Positions 23,594-35,810 of a stretch of DNA of 64,000 bases are shown piece by piece. The stretch spans positions 12,126,001 to 12,190,000 of the forward strand of contig CM070901.1 of NCBI GenBank assembly GCA_036417435.1. Direction: 5' to 3'. Positions within the stretch are counted from its first letter, which is position 1, and the number at the start of each line of letters is the position of its first letter. A program made the position numbers and the translations under genes. The notes beneath the pieces were generated by a model that saw only the letters and a list, made by a program, of their open reading frames with translations, was not told where the DNA came from and did no database searches. The DNA comes from Inia geoffrensis (Eukaryota > Chordata > Mammalia > Artiodactyla > Iniidae).

Positions 23594-24386
23594 GAACAGA
23601 CTTAAGGGGAGAATTTCAGAGCAATACAATAATAGTAGGAGATTTTAACAGCCCACTTACATCAGCAGATAAGTCATCCATTCAGAAAATCAGTAAGGAA
23701 ACTGTAGACTTAAACGACACAATTTGCAAATGGACTTGGTAGCTATATCTAGAGCATTCCATCCAAAAGAATATGTGTTCTTCTCAAATGCACATGCAAC
23801 ATTCTTCAGGATCGATCATATGTTAGGTCACAAAAACAAGTCTCAATAAATTTTAAAAGATTGAAATTACATCAAGCAACTTCTCTAACCACAATTGTAT
23901 GAAGCTAGAAATCAATCACAAGAAAAAAAATGAAAAAAATATCCCTAAAATATGGATATCAAACTACATGCTACTGAATAACCAGTGGGTCATTGAAGAA
24001 ATTGACAGAGAAATCAGAAAATACCTAGGGACAAATGAGAACAGAAATATGACATACCAAAATCAATGGGATGCAGCAAAAGTGGTTCTGAGAGGGAAGT
24101 TCATAGCAATATAGGCCTGCTTCAAGAAAGAAGAAAAATTCCAAATAAACATTTTAACTTTTCACCTAAAGGAATTAGAAAAAGAACAAAGCCCTAAGTT
24201 GTTAGGAGAAAGGAAATAATAAAGAAAAGAATAGAAATAAATAAAATAGACTAGAAAAAACAACAACAGAAGGGATCGATGAAACTAAAGAGCTGGTTCC
24301 TTCAAAAAATAAAAAAACTCAACAAGGCATTAGCTAGACTAGCAAAGAGAAAGGGCACAAATAAAATCAGAAATGAAAGACAAGAA
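23594..24386 (+). mobile_element. Internal L1 ORF2 fragment (endonuclease end)
   Basis: The segment is L1 ORF2 from the C-terminal part of the endonuclease domain (gtaggagattttaacag near 23636, cattccatccaaaag near 23756, ttcaggatcgatcatatg near 23804) into the following linker (aatcaatgggatgcagc near 24060). The longest remaining frame, 23899-24114, is 71 codons. Both the 5' and 3' portions of L1 are absent and there is no poly(A), so it is a deletion remnant rather than a normal 5'-truncated copy. Confidence 0.85.
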
Positions 24387-25379
24387 GTCAATGAATCTCC
24401 TGCCTGTTGCTTTCAATTCCATTGAGATATTAAATGTAAACTGTCAGTATTTTTAAGGATGATTTATATAGTGAGGATATTGCTTATTTAATGTGCTACA
24501 GGTTAAAAAAAAACTGATCTTTGGGCTTCCATTTATTATATTATGTGCTTTATAGATTATAATACTTGCCATGGAAGTATAAATTAACAAATTAAAATGT
24601 CTGAAAAATATTGAGTGAGAAAAAATTTTAAGGGTAAGATATCAGATTAGAGAAGACAAAATTAGCACTATTAATTTAGGGTTCTTTTGTGCTTTCCAAT
24701 ATGAGTTGAATTTTATAAAATTTGCATTTTTAGACTAGGAGGTACAGCTGCAGTTTCCATGACCCTCTCTAGTTGCCTTAGACAGTGTTAGTTTTCTGAA
24801 TTACTGTATTTCTTCATTTTCAGTCAATCCATTACGTATGATGCAAAAACTAAAATTATAGCCATTCTCAAATCTCTGCATATGCATAATTCCCTTTTAA
24901 AATGCCCCACTCAATGTGTGTCTTCTTGGTTATAAGGTTTTCAATAAATTTTCATTATATTTCCTTTCTATACATATCTTTATTTTATATTCTTAATTGA
25001 CTTTTCTGGCATAAAATTATATCATCCTGTTATTTCATCTCTGTTTCTGAACATTCAATTAGTTTGAGATTTCCATGTCCCTTAAAATGAATTTGTAAAG
25101 GCTGAGGAGCAGATATATCCATGAATGGGGGCTGGGCAAAGGAGAACAATCTATGTAGAAATGAATGTGTATAAGAGCCTGGGTGCATGTATTGTATAAT
25201 AAGCTTATTTTACATTGAATTAGCACCTAGGAGAGTGACTGCCATATTGGGATGTTCAAAATTATTTGTTTAGTAAATAAATAATTGAGGGAATAGAGCT
25301 TAAATTTCAGGCATGGCAGCTTTTAAAGCCACATCTTGAAAAATAGGCAAGGAATCAACCTTCAAAATCTGTGCCCTCA
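24387..25379. other. Unique AT-rich intergenic DNA
   Basis: No gene or certain repeat. Short frames are not supportable. Confidence 0.45.
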
Positions 25380-25970
25380 CATCACCTTCACAGCCTCCAC
25401 TCTCTTCAGAACCCCTATAATCTCACCCTGGGATAATCAACCTCTTAACTGATCCCCCTTTTGATTCCATACAGTGTTCTCAACATATGGATGCAATTCC
25501 TTTTAAAATATAAATCAGATTACACTACCTGTTTGTCCAGAATCCTCAAATGCCCATCTGTTTCCCTCAGAGTAAAATCCATAATCCTTATAATGACCTC
25601 CTGTTCTGAATATACCCGGACCTGAACTTTGACCTAATTTTTTCTACACTTTACTGAGGCAACTTCAGTCTAACGACATCAGCCTCCCTGGAATGCTGTA
25701 CCTCCTCTCACCCCTTGGTAAACTACATCAAGTCTTTCAATCCCTTGTTCAAATGTCTTTTTCTCAGTGGGACCAACTCTGGCAATCCTAAATCCTTTAG
25801 ACATTTCTTAATTTAGAATGCCTAATGTTTATTGTTGTCTTCTCCCAGATGTAAGCTCCATTAGGGCAAAGTCACTTGTCGATCGTCTTTATGAATCTAT
25901 CTAACATGCATGTTAACAGTGACAGGGACACAGGTTGCTCTCAACATTTGTTGAATAAATGAATTGTTTA
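25380..25970 (+). mobile_element. LINE-2 3' end, sense
   Basis: Well-ordered L2 landmarks: aatcctcaaatgcccatctg near 25541, gtaaaatccataatcctta near 25573, cctggaatgctgtacctcc near 25688, cttgttcaaatgtcttttt near 25745, atgtaagctccattaggg near 25850 and gttgaataaatgaattg at the end. It is one of the clearest L2 copies in the window. It ends exactly where the next SINE has inserted. Confidence 0.8.
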
Positions 25971-25971
25971 A

Positions 25972-26210
25972 AAAAAAGTGGGTGTTAGGGGCTTCCCTGG
26001 TGGCGCAGCGGTTGGGGGTCTGCCTGCCGATGCAGGGGACATGGGTTCGTGCCCCGGTCCGGGAAGATCCCACGTGCCACGGAGCAACTGGGCCCGTGAG
26101 CCATGGTCACTGAGCCTGCGCGTCCGGTGCCTGTGCTCCGCAACGGGAGAGGCCGCTGCAGTGAGAGGCCCGCGTACAGCAAAAAAAAAAAAAAAAAAAG
26201 TGGGTGTTAG
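25972..26210 (+). mobile_element. CHR-2-like SINE, sense, perfect TSD
   Basis: The SINE is about 25989-26199 with a poly(A) of about 19. The flanks gtgggtgttag (25978-25988 and 26200-26210) match perfectly and are preceded by A runs on both sides, giving a TSD of 11 bp or more. The body has few changes from the window's consensus, so this is a relatively young copy. Confidence 0.95.
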
Positions 26211-26285
26211 TCAAATATGGATTTGGATAGAGAATTTCAATAAATTGACAAAGTTAAAAATGTGTATCCATTTTTTTGTTGTTTT

Positions 26286-26514
26286 AATAATAGGGAAGGG
26301 CTTCCCTGGTGGCGCAGTGGTTGAGAGTCCACCTGCCGATGCAGGGGACAAGGGTTCGTGCCCCGGTTCAGGAAGATCCCACATGCCGCGGAGCGGCTGG
26401 GCCCGTGAGCCATGGCTGCTGAGCCTGCGCATCTGGAGCCTGTGCTCCGCAACAAGAGAGGCCACAACAGTGAGAGGCCCGCGTACCACAGAAATAAAAT
26501 AAAATAATAGGGAA
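26286..26514 (+). mobile_element. CHR-2-like SINE, sense, perfect TSD
   Basis: The SINE is 26298-26502, flanked by aataatagggaa at 26286-26297 and 26503-26514. The tail is (AAAAT)-like rather than pure A. It lies about 75 bp from the previous SINE in the same direction. Confidence 0.95.
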
Positions 26515-28339
26515 AAGTGAGGAGGGTAGCAACTCATTTGATATGTTTAACTAGCATAGTAGGCATTTGTTCTTTGCCTCCACAACAAATATAATCCATC
26601 ATTTAATCAAAAGCACAAAGTTTTCTCTTCATGGAACTTAACATCTCTTACATCCTCACCAATGTTTATCTCACTCTAGTTCTAGGGCTTGTCTCCAGCC
26701 AGTAAGTCAGTAAGCATAACCCACACCCATAGCCAGGGAACTTATTCAAGTAACCGATCAGAGCCAACACATGTGACCGATCTCTGCTGGAACTTTAAAG
26801 ATAGAGAAGCATATTGTCTTCCCAGAGTTATGGTCGTTGAGGACATGAGATCTATAGTTCCTATAACAATTTACCATCATGTGAGAGGCTGGCTTATGGA
26901 AAAGACTGAAGCAAGGGCATTTAAATTCCCTATCCAGCCAAGTCGGAAATGGGACCTACATCATTTTATAAGGTGCATGAGAAAGATATTTCATTTTTTG
27001 TTTAAAACTATTTGATTTAGGATTGTGTCACCTGGAACAAAGATTCTTTTTTGATATGGCTATGATGGCAAGCAGACCTCCTCTGGGAAGTTAGAGGGAA
27101 CATGTGTCCTAGGGTGTTGTGTTTAGTTAGTTTGGTTTGTTTCTTTAAGGTAAGATATATTTGAGACTCTTTAGGCATAAGTGAAAATGAGAAAATAGAG
27201 GAAGGTTGAATGGATGGCAAAATTGATGGGATTCTTAATGTAGTAGAATACACAAGGAAGTAATAGCTGATGAAGGTTACAACATTGGGTCCAGTTTTGG
27301 GTGGGAATAGGAATAAAACTTCCAAAAGTACTAGAAAAAACACAAGTAAGGATTGATGTAGACTGACAGTGACATATGCATTTAGAAAGTATCTACAATG
27401 ATCTCATGTAATAGCTATTGGAAATTATTCGATGTTTTTAAATAGAGGAGAAACCTGAATAAAAATAATATTTTATATACATGAAATTTGGAAAATACAA
27501 GCATTGAGAAAAAGGGTACTTGTAGGGAAACTATTTTGGAAGCAATGAGAATTTTCCAGACATGAGAAAGAGGATCAAAACTAGAGAAAAAAAATAGAGA
27601 GAATGGAAAGGAAGGAGCTGATAATAAAGATACCACTTCAGTCTGAGTCATTCATATCCTTTCTGGCCCTATTTTTATGATAAATATTTCAAGCTCATTG
27701 AACAGAAACCATGCCTATCTATTGAGTTGTATGCAGTGCCAAGCACATTTTCTATGCTCAATAAATGTTAAACCATAATATCGCTGAAGGAGGACATGAA
27801 ATAAGGAAAAAACCCAATCTCAGAGGAAACTAAGTATTAGCAGTGCTATGAATTAACTCCTTCTCTTGAATAATTTCCCTATTATTTCCTTCTTTTCTTG
27901 TTAGGTAAAAAGCATCTTCATTCATCAAATATATATTTACTGTCAGGAAGCCACCCTTCTGAGAGCCAAGGTGATTCAAATAGGTCTCAATCTAGGAAAA
28001 TCAATCTAGGAAATTAAACATATGAAAAGCTTTTCACAGTTCTATGAACTAGTGAATAATACATTCAGAAGTGTAGACAGATGTTGAATTACATGGACAT
28101 TTAGAGTAGAAACAATAACACTTTTGCCAAGAGTGCTTAAAATGGGTTTTTGGAATAAGCAAGAGGTTAACTCGTTAGAGCTTGAAGAGTAGGGTAGAAT
28201 TTAGAGAGGGAAACATGTGGGGGGGAAAAAAACAGTTTAACATTAGAGGGTAAATGATATAATAAAAGAATAGTAGTGAAAAATGCAATGAAAATCTTAT
28301 GTCTAAAGTAACATAGTTTCACTGAAATGCATTTTCTAT
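26515..28339. other. Intergenic DNA, partly unassigned
   Basis: The 26690-27010 part is less AT-rich and may be a worn ancient repeat, with an open frame of 108 codons that has no motif I recognise. A short L2/MIR-like end (gctcaataaatgttaaacc near 27756) lies at 27655-27775. I see no gene. Confidence 0.45.
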
Positions 28340-28720
28340 GTAGGAGAATAGTGGAAGCTAAGCTTGGGAAGATGATATCTTCTAATGCCTTGAATTCAAG
28401 GCTGAAGTATTTAACATTTTATTTGACACTAAGGATCCACTGAAGATTTTGAGAGGAAGAGCTGTAAGGAAAATAACGGTTTTAGGAAAAAATGAGATTG
28501 GTTGTTAAGTTCAGGAAGGATAGGAGAGGGATAGATTAGATGTAGTGAAATCTTAGCTATTGTAATAGTCTGGACATGAGGAAATAGGATTAAAATAAAT
28601 TGCAGACTTGGTGAAAATTGACGTTAAGAAAAAATTATGGAGGACAAGGAAATGGGCAGTTGGTGATGGCTTAAGTAGAGTAGGGGGTTGGGATATGAAA
28701 GTGGAGATGACACTCCTAAA
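28340..28720 (-). mobile_element. LINE-2 internal region, antisense
   Basis: Order of motifs: atgccttgaattcaaggctg near 28385, aggatccactgaagattttg near 28432, agctattgtaatagtctgg near 28554, tggacatgaggaaatagg near 28570. These fit the complement of the L2 reverse-transcriptase C-terminal region. Degenerate, with no frame. Confidence 0.65.
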
Positions 28721-29860
28721 ATAGTGGTCCTCTTTAGATATCATTTTAGCATAGGTACTCAACAATTAACTTTTTCATTTCTGCATGTTTAACCGATTTA
28801 AAATGAATATTGGTGAGCAATTATATACCTTATTAAATAAATATTTGGACTAAGGCTTAAGAAAACAAAAAAAGAAAAATCAACAACTCTCAATACCTGT
28901 CACACATCTATGATTTTGACACTTGAGATCAATTTCACGTTCAAGTAGACTTACTGACATAAAATTACAAAACAAATTCCATAGGGAAACAGAGTGCAAA
29001 CATACTAAACCATCTCTGCAGTTTTTAGCACAATAATGAAATACACTAAACTTTTAAGAGCCTTTTTATATATTAAAAAAATAAGCTGCTTAGATGACAG
29101 CTCTATATACTCAAGTGAGAAAAGGGGAATTTATATTATACGATTTCAGAAAAGATTAATCAATTTTAATGAGTAACCTCTTAGGAGAATGGGGCTAGGT
29201 GCCAATACAATATAAAACATAATATAAAATATAATATACATTTGATTTTGATTAGTACCACCTGGAAATAAATTATCATTGAGAATAATGTACGAAAGCT
29301 CCTCAGTTAATTGGGACTGAATGATATTAAAGATTTATATGTTACCATTGTAGTTAGGGCTTGGATCAATATTTTGGTACTAAATTAAAATTAAATTATA
29401 CTGGAGGCAATAGAATATATAACAAATTGAACAAAATAATCCAATGTTCTTTGGTCCCTGTGATCACCATTTACTAAACATTAGAAACCACTTCCAGAGA
29501 TCACTTCTCTATAAGCATTTTCTTTTAAATTTTACTTAGAGCAAGTGTATTCTGAAGGGAAATCTGGTGTAGATTCTGTGATAAGAAACCAATTTCATCA
29601 GTGATAGAAATTCATTAAACTAAGACTGATACTAAATACAACATAAATATTTCTGCCCTCAAAGAGTTTACCATTTAAGCAAATGAGATATCCATTTTGT
29701 ACCTATACTAGCATTTATTTTTATGGGATTTTCAATAGATCATGATTCATATAAGTACCATAAAGAGGTTTGTGAGCTACAAACAAACTTTTTTTTCTTA
29801 TTGGTTTCCACTATAGTGACATAGGGATTAAAAAACATTGGTCATAAATCATAGAGACAT
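28721..29860. other. Unique AT-rich intergenic DNA
   Basis: Mostly featureless. A short antisense L2-like end (ctgccctcaaagagtttacc) lies near 29654-29675. TA-rich repeats such as ataatataaaat occur near 29205-29240. Confidence 0.45.
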
Positions 29861-29995
29861 AGGGTCAATCTTTAACTTCATATCTTCCAGGTACAAGACC
29901 TTGGGCAACTATTTGAAATATCCCAAACTCTGTTTCTTTATTTTTAAAAAAGGTAATTCTAATATTTCTCATAGGGTTAAAGTTAGTTTCAGAAA
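29861..29995 (+). repeat. Possible MIR fragment
   Basis: The string acaagaccttgggcaacta near 29892, followed by actctgtttctttattttta and a ctcatagggttaaa block near 29968, is collinear with the MIR right half. Confidence 0.55.
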
Positions 29996-31264
29996 ATATC
30001 CATATGTAGTAATTAGGACACCGTTATTTCATATAAAATGTCTCAATATTAACTCCATATTGAAATTAGCAAATTTTAGATATAAAAAGAATATTTCATA
30101 ATTATAAATGCAAAAAATTTTCCAAGGAATAAATTCATGAGGAGTACACTTTAAATTAGTAATACTTTCTTAAGAGATAGATGTATTTGTTTGAATAACT
30201 AGATTCAAAAGGGTGATTTTGATTTAAATTATCTTATTAAACTCATACATACTTAGCTATATATAGTGTAGTAAATATAGTATAGTAAATATTTATAGAC
30301 TATTTATACTATATTTCAAATTAAATATGAAATCATCATTATTATGATTAGTATGAGTTTATTTTAATCCACTTATGCACCTTTAGACATATATCAGATG
30401 TAATATACATTTTTAATGAGCATTAAGAAAATATTTAATTAAAAAATATGAAATCATATTTAACTTTCCAGCGTGACACTTCTAGTTCAAATTGCCTTAC
30501 TGGACTTAGAACTTAGTCTTATTTCCTTTCCAGTAATTTTTTTTCAGACTGTGAAGTATGCTTGATAATTTACCCATACCCTCATTTGCTAAAAATTCAT
30601 TACTCACTAGCATGAAACACTAATGTTCTACAAACAACCTCTATGATAACTAAGTAACAAAAGTTGGGTCTTTACATGTGTGCTTGTATCTTTCATGTTC
30701 CCCTGGAGACGCACTCTCCATCCTCACCCTGCTCTGGTCCATCTGAAGCTGAACCTTATAGACTGAAGCCCTACTTCCCCTTGCCTTGTGGTTCAAGCTC
30801 AGTTCAGCCAATAGGAAATAGCAGACAGGAATTGGGCGTGGGAGGAGAAGGTAAGTGGATATTAAGATAAATATTAGTACTGCATTCAGTTATTTTGTTT
30901 TCTTTTATTTTGTATTCAATTTTTTCTTAAGGTTTCTTACTACTTGATTTGCTTTCTTTATAAGAAAGTTTTCAGTAGCACATCAGTTTCACTGGAGTAC
31001 ACAGCCTCCCACATGAGGAGATGCTGATTTTGATTGATGGTACATTCTCCCATTCTTAGTGATGGAGAAAATTAGCACAGCCAAGATGGATATTTTCTCA
31101 GCATGAGTTACCTCTTTTGCATGTTTGTTCCATCTTTGTACAAAAATAATACAGAGTTGTTTTAATTTTTATAAACAGAAGAAAGGCTGAGGAACCTTAT
31201 TACAATTCAGCCTTGGAACTGTTAGGGTTATTTTAAAACCACTCATCTCCACAATTTCTTTCAC
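29996..31264. other. Unique AT-rich intergenic DNA
   Basis: It includes an AT-rich inverted repeat at 30273-30316 and a more GC-rich patch at 30690-30860 that may be an old repeat I cannot name. No gene is supported. Confidence 0.45.
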
Positions 31265-31489
31265 TTTTAGCAACCTGTACTGTAAAATGTGACATAAACA
31301 TGGAGACCATGTTCTCATAGTTCTGTGGATGATTAAATGACATTATGTGTAAGCCATTTGGAACAGTTCCAGACATGTAATATGTGCTATATAAAAATCT
31401 GCCATAATTATTAATAGAGCATACTCCAAAATATTCAAATCATTTGCCATAATTATTAATAGAGCACACTCCAAAATATTCGAATCATT
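31265..31489 (+). repeat. MIR fragment ending in a 45-bp tandem duplication
   Basis: The MIR part (about 31265-31420) has ctgtactgtaaaatgtgac, ggatgattaaatgacatta and aatatgtgctatataaa in order. The tail region is duplicated: 31400-31444 and 31445-31489 are adjacent 45-bp copies differing at two positions. Confidence 0.75.
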
Positions 31490-34400
31490 TAATTATACAA
31501 ACTATTTCTCTCTATTTAATTCAATTAAAGGAGAAGTTAATAAAAATTGCAATCCCTATATTTGGAAATTGAAAACACATACAAAAATTGATGGATCAAG
31601 GAAAAAATCGTAATGAGAATAAAAAACTACTTGGGAATAGTGGATAAAGGAACCAATACATGTAAAAAAGTTGTATGATACACTAACAGTGCTAAATAAA
31701 GGGAAAGTTTTAGTATTAAATTCTCACATTAGGAAAAGAATAAGATAGAAAATAAAATTATTGAATGTCAAACTTAAATATTTGCAAAATAAATCAGAGA
31801 CAGAACCCATATGAAAGTAGGGGAAAGAGATTAAAATTTCTAAGAGGAGAAATTAATGAAATATAAATACAAAGATAAAAGAGGATCATCAAAGCCAAAA
31901 ATCGTGTCTTTAAAAAGAATGATAGACAGGATTGTGATAAAACTGATGAAGAAAAAAATTATTTCATCATATGCACTATTTTTTACAACGTAAAAAGTGA
32001 GACCTAGGGAAATTAATTCACTGCCCAAACTCATATAAATTAGTTGAAATGCATCCCAGTGGAGTTATACTATCTATTTGATTGTGTAACATATAAAAAA
32101 ATGATCACCACATATATACTTATTAGCTATGGATTAATTCAAAATATAATATTTATCAAGCTATTACTCAAAAAATAAATAATTTTATGCTAGTATGATG
32201 CACATTAATAAGGCAGAATTTGATCTATATAGTAAAATTGTATGACTTTAATTAGAGTGTTAATGTGCTGACCAAATTTTTTTTAGTAGTCACATTATCA
32301 CCTTCTCCAATTTTTTTCATATTGTCAATAAAAGTCTTTCCATTCTGCCTTAGGTTATTATGTAGCTGCATTTTATGCTCTACTTAAAATGACATGACCA
32401 ATAAAAGTGAGCAGTTTATTGACAAAACAAATATGACTACTGTATACACTGTAAGCAGAGTTAATAAAATGCTTTATTAATAGAATTTATTTATCCCATC
32501 TGAGTAAAATGTAAGGGTAAAAATCCTTTCTTGAAGCCTGCCAATATTGCACAATTTATATCACTTGGGGGAAATCAAACACGTTCAAATCACCTCCTAG
32601 ACTGGCATTATGGCTCTCATGTCCTGGAAATAATTGAAATATGAATATTGTCTGGAAGAACTGATTAGTTACAAGGGCAAGTATGTATGGCTAAGAGAGT
32701 TTGAACAAAGCTATGCTTTGAATCTACATTCCATGTGAATTTGTATTCATTCATTCTCGAATTAGTTATTACGTCTGAATACATGGCATTGACCCTGTCA
32801 GCGTGAGGCTTGTGGAGAGATCCTGGTAGACACACATACTAAAGACACTGCAGTTGATTGCAATCCAGTAATTAAGACACATATGCACAAGTACACATAC
32901 ATGTATATATGACACAGCAAAGTTGATAGGTGAACACATTCTAGCCTCTGAAAATCATAGCCTGCATTTAACAGGGTTATTAAAAGTTGACAAGTAGTTT
33001 AACAAATACACTAGAAGAGTATTTTTTTGTATAAAGCATGTGTTTGAATTTTATTTTGCTCATAATTTCAAAGATGATTCTTCTCAACAATTATATTTAC
33101 ATTTTACAACAAGAGGGTAAATTTCATAGAAAACCAGGAAGAAATACTTCTAAAATATTTCTGCTAGAGTACCCCAAGTGGCAAAGGAGACTAATTATAT
33201 ATGTCTTCCTTTTCTACAACTGGCCTGGGATCACAGCTGTGAGGTTTGCTGTTGTTTTTGTCATTGTTTTTTAAAGTTAAATGTGCTTTATCTTAAATAT
33301 CCAGGAAATGCTTATTTTATATACAAAATATTTTTGTTTGAGATTAAGAGAATATCATTTTATTTTGCTTACTTCTTACCAGATTCTTTGAGTAATATTT
33401 TATTCCATATTATTTCCATAGTCTTTGAGTAAATATCTGAGCACAGAACGACCCAATATATTTGTCCTTGAAGTCAGTGTTCCGTTAGCATTCTATTTTG
33501 CTGCTTGATAGATACACAGACCTCCACTGAAGAATCACAGCCATGCACCATACTGTCTGTTTAAGTCACTAATTGCATGTGACAATAGGAGCTTGGCAAT
33601 TTGTGACTGTGTGAAAGGGCTGATAAGAAAACATTGGTTGTAGTCTCAGGAATCAAGCCATATTCAGTTAGCCACTATCATTTATGTCTAATGTGGAAGC
33701 TTCAATATTATATCCTTCAATTTCTCATACTTATTCTAGACATTGGGATACATTGCTTTGTACCAGCAGCCATGAAGTATATAAACTCTGATTAAATATT
33801 TAACATTGTGGAAACTGGACATATTCATATGAATTGGATTGCATTTTACCCATGTTCAATTCTTCCTGTCAAATCTGCTCTACTTGTTGGTTTTGTCTGT
33901 GGCTATCTCAGTGTTTCTTGATTTTTATTCCTATGTATGTCCAGACTAAATCTTTATTGTAATTTTAGACTAATATTTAGCCCCATTCTTCCATCTACTT
34001 TGCTTCCACTTCACTTTTGGTATTGAGATTATACTTAATCCAGTATCTCTTTTATAATGCCCTTTGCAGAATTTACAGTAACCACTGTGATAATCCACTT
34101 TATTCTTTTAACCCATCACATTTGGGACATTACAAAAATTATTTATTTAAAATAGCATATCAGCTTTATTGCTGAGTGTTATTTATCCCCAAGTTTAATT
34201 GCCCCTTGTACATCTTTATCAAAATTATTGGAATAAATATTGATTGACTTTGCAAAATAATTATTTGGTTCTTCTGCATGCCAGTAAGCTTTTTCTCCAG
34301 GATGGCAGAAACAATAACCAATAGTGTTTGTGTAAATTACACATGTAGGTCTGTATACACCACATTTAATAATGCTTTAGTCCATACTTTTTCACTTTGT

Positions 34401-35103
34401 TAAAAAGAATAACATGAAAAGTTTAGTTAAATTATTATCACATTTTCTTAAGTGATAGTCTGAGAGTAAATTTACCCAGAAAGGAAATGTTACATTACAT
34501 GTCTCATTCTTTAAAAAGTCATCTTAACCTCTGGGAATCAATTTGTTTTTCCTAAGTACTCCCTAATCATTTGTCACAAGTAATTGAAGAGTTATTTCTG
34601 CTTAAATGTAGCAAGCTTTGTATTATAACTTACAAAAAGTCTAACTTTTTAAATATTTTCAATAATTCTATTTCAATTTTGTGAAAGGGTAGTGACAGTC
34701 TCAAAATTTGACATGTTGTTGAAACTAGCAAGTTTAAATAAAACGACAAGCCCTTCCAAGTCATTTACTATAACTGCTCTGATCTGACAGCAGGCATCGT
34801 TAGAGAAGTGCCAGATGTCAACACCTTTCATTTATTTTCAGAACAATAAACACCGTTTTGAGAAAAGTCATAAATATAGCAGACTCTAAAGAAATCTGAG
34901 AACAACTTGATTTTTTAGAGCACTGATTAGTTTCAAACATAAATTAACTTTCCTATTAGTTGTTGCTTGGGGTTCTTTTGTGTGTGTGTTTTCCTTTTTC
35001 TCCAGGAACTTACACATTAAGATCAACCCCACTGGTCTTTCTGAACTCATAGTGTTCTATGGATATTTATAGCAGCAGCTTTACCTCTATTTGACATTTA
35101 GTG
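31490..35103. other. 3.6-kb repeat-poor AT-rich block
   Basis: I recognise no repeat or gene in this long stretch. Open frames are short and lack any motif. It could contain distal regulatory elements, but nothing in the sequence alone shows this. Confidence 0.5.
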
Positions 35104-35604
35104 TTATTGTAACTGAGCAGGACATTAGGGGGCCTTCCTGGGACAGACCCCTCCTCCATATCCTCTGCTGTAACTCCTCTCTGTAATACCCAGATAATAG
35201 TGTCTGATGCACATTTCCTGACTTGTTTTACAGATGCTAAAACCCCAACCAAATGGAAGAAATTAACTAGTTGATGGCCACGAGGAGTAACCCCAGACCT
35301 ACCAGTACCTAAGGATTGATAATGTTAACCCCTGTGACACTGCCCTGTTACTTCACTATCAACAATCAGAGAATTGTGCATGAGCTGATCACATACTCTG
35401 GGAAACCGCTCCTGCACCTTGCCTTTAAAAATGCTTTGCTGAAACCGATCAGGGAGTTCAAACTTTTTAAGTATTAGCTGTCCCAGCATCCTTGTATGGT
35501 GTCTTACAATAAACATTGCACTTTCCTTCACTACAACCTGGTGTCAATAGATTGACTTTACTGCGTGCAGGTGAGTGGACTCAAGTTTGGTTTGGTAACA
35601 TTAT
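35104..35604 (+). mobile_element. Solo LTR, class I ERV-like
   Basis: The element 35108-35600 (493 bp) begins TGTAAC, ends TAACA (TG...CA termini) and is flanked by a 4-bp duplication ttat at 35104-35107 and 35601-35604. It has a TATA-like cctttaaaaatg at about 35422, a polyadenylation signal aataaa at 35508-35513 and a GT-rich stretch after it, as expected for a U3-R-U5 order on the plus strand. A 4-bp TSD and this length suit gammaretrovirus-like (ERV1) LTRs. No internal viral sequence adjoins it, so it is the product of LTR-LTR recombination and cannot encode protein. Confidence 0.82.
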
Positions 35605-35644
35605 AATATTTAATTTGGAAAAGGACTTGCTCTAAAGTGGAAAA

Positions 35645-35810
35645 ACTACTGGTGGTGGGGAGGGAGGTACAAGAAGGAGGGGATAAATGTATACATATAG
35701 CTGATTCACTTCATTGTACAGCAGAAACTAACACAACACTCTAAAGCAATTATACTCCAATTTAAAAAAAGTGAATTAAAAAGACTTTTAAAAAGTAAAA
35801 AAAAAAAAAT
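35645..35810 (+). mobile_element. L1 3' UTR end, sense, 5'-truncated
   Basis: The stretch ggtggggagggaggtacaag, gctgattcacttcattgtac and caattatactccaattt is the last about 130 bases of L1, followed by a mixed A-rich tail to 35810. A second L1 3' part starts immediately after. Confidence 0.88.

Noticed and set aside
25978..26502. A 174-codon open frame as a possible gene
   Set aside because: It is two CHR SINEs read in one frame; the peptide is the translated SINE twice, with a poly(A)-encoded lysine run between.
26689..27015. A 108-codon frame as a small gene or exon
   Set aside because: No domain, no splice context that I can defend, and the segment has the texture of a worn interspersed repeat.
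35067..35531. Short frames over the LTR as viral genes
   Set aside because: The region has LTR signals only (TATA-like, aataaa, TG...CA ends) and no gag, pol or env similarity beside it.
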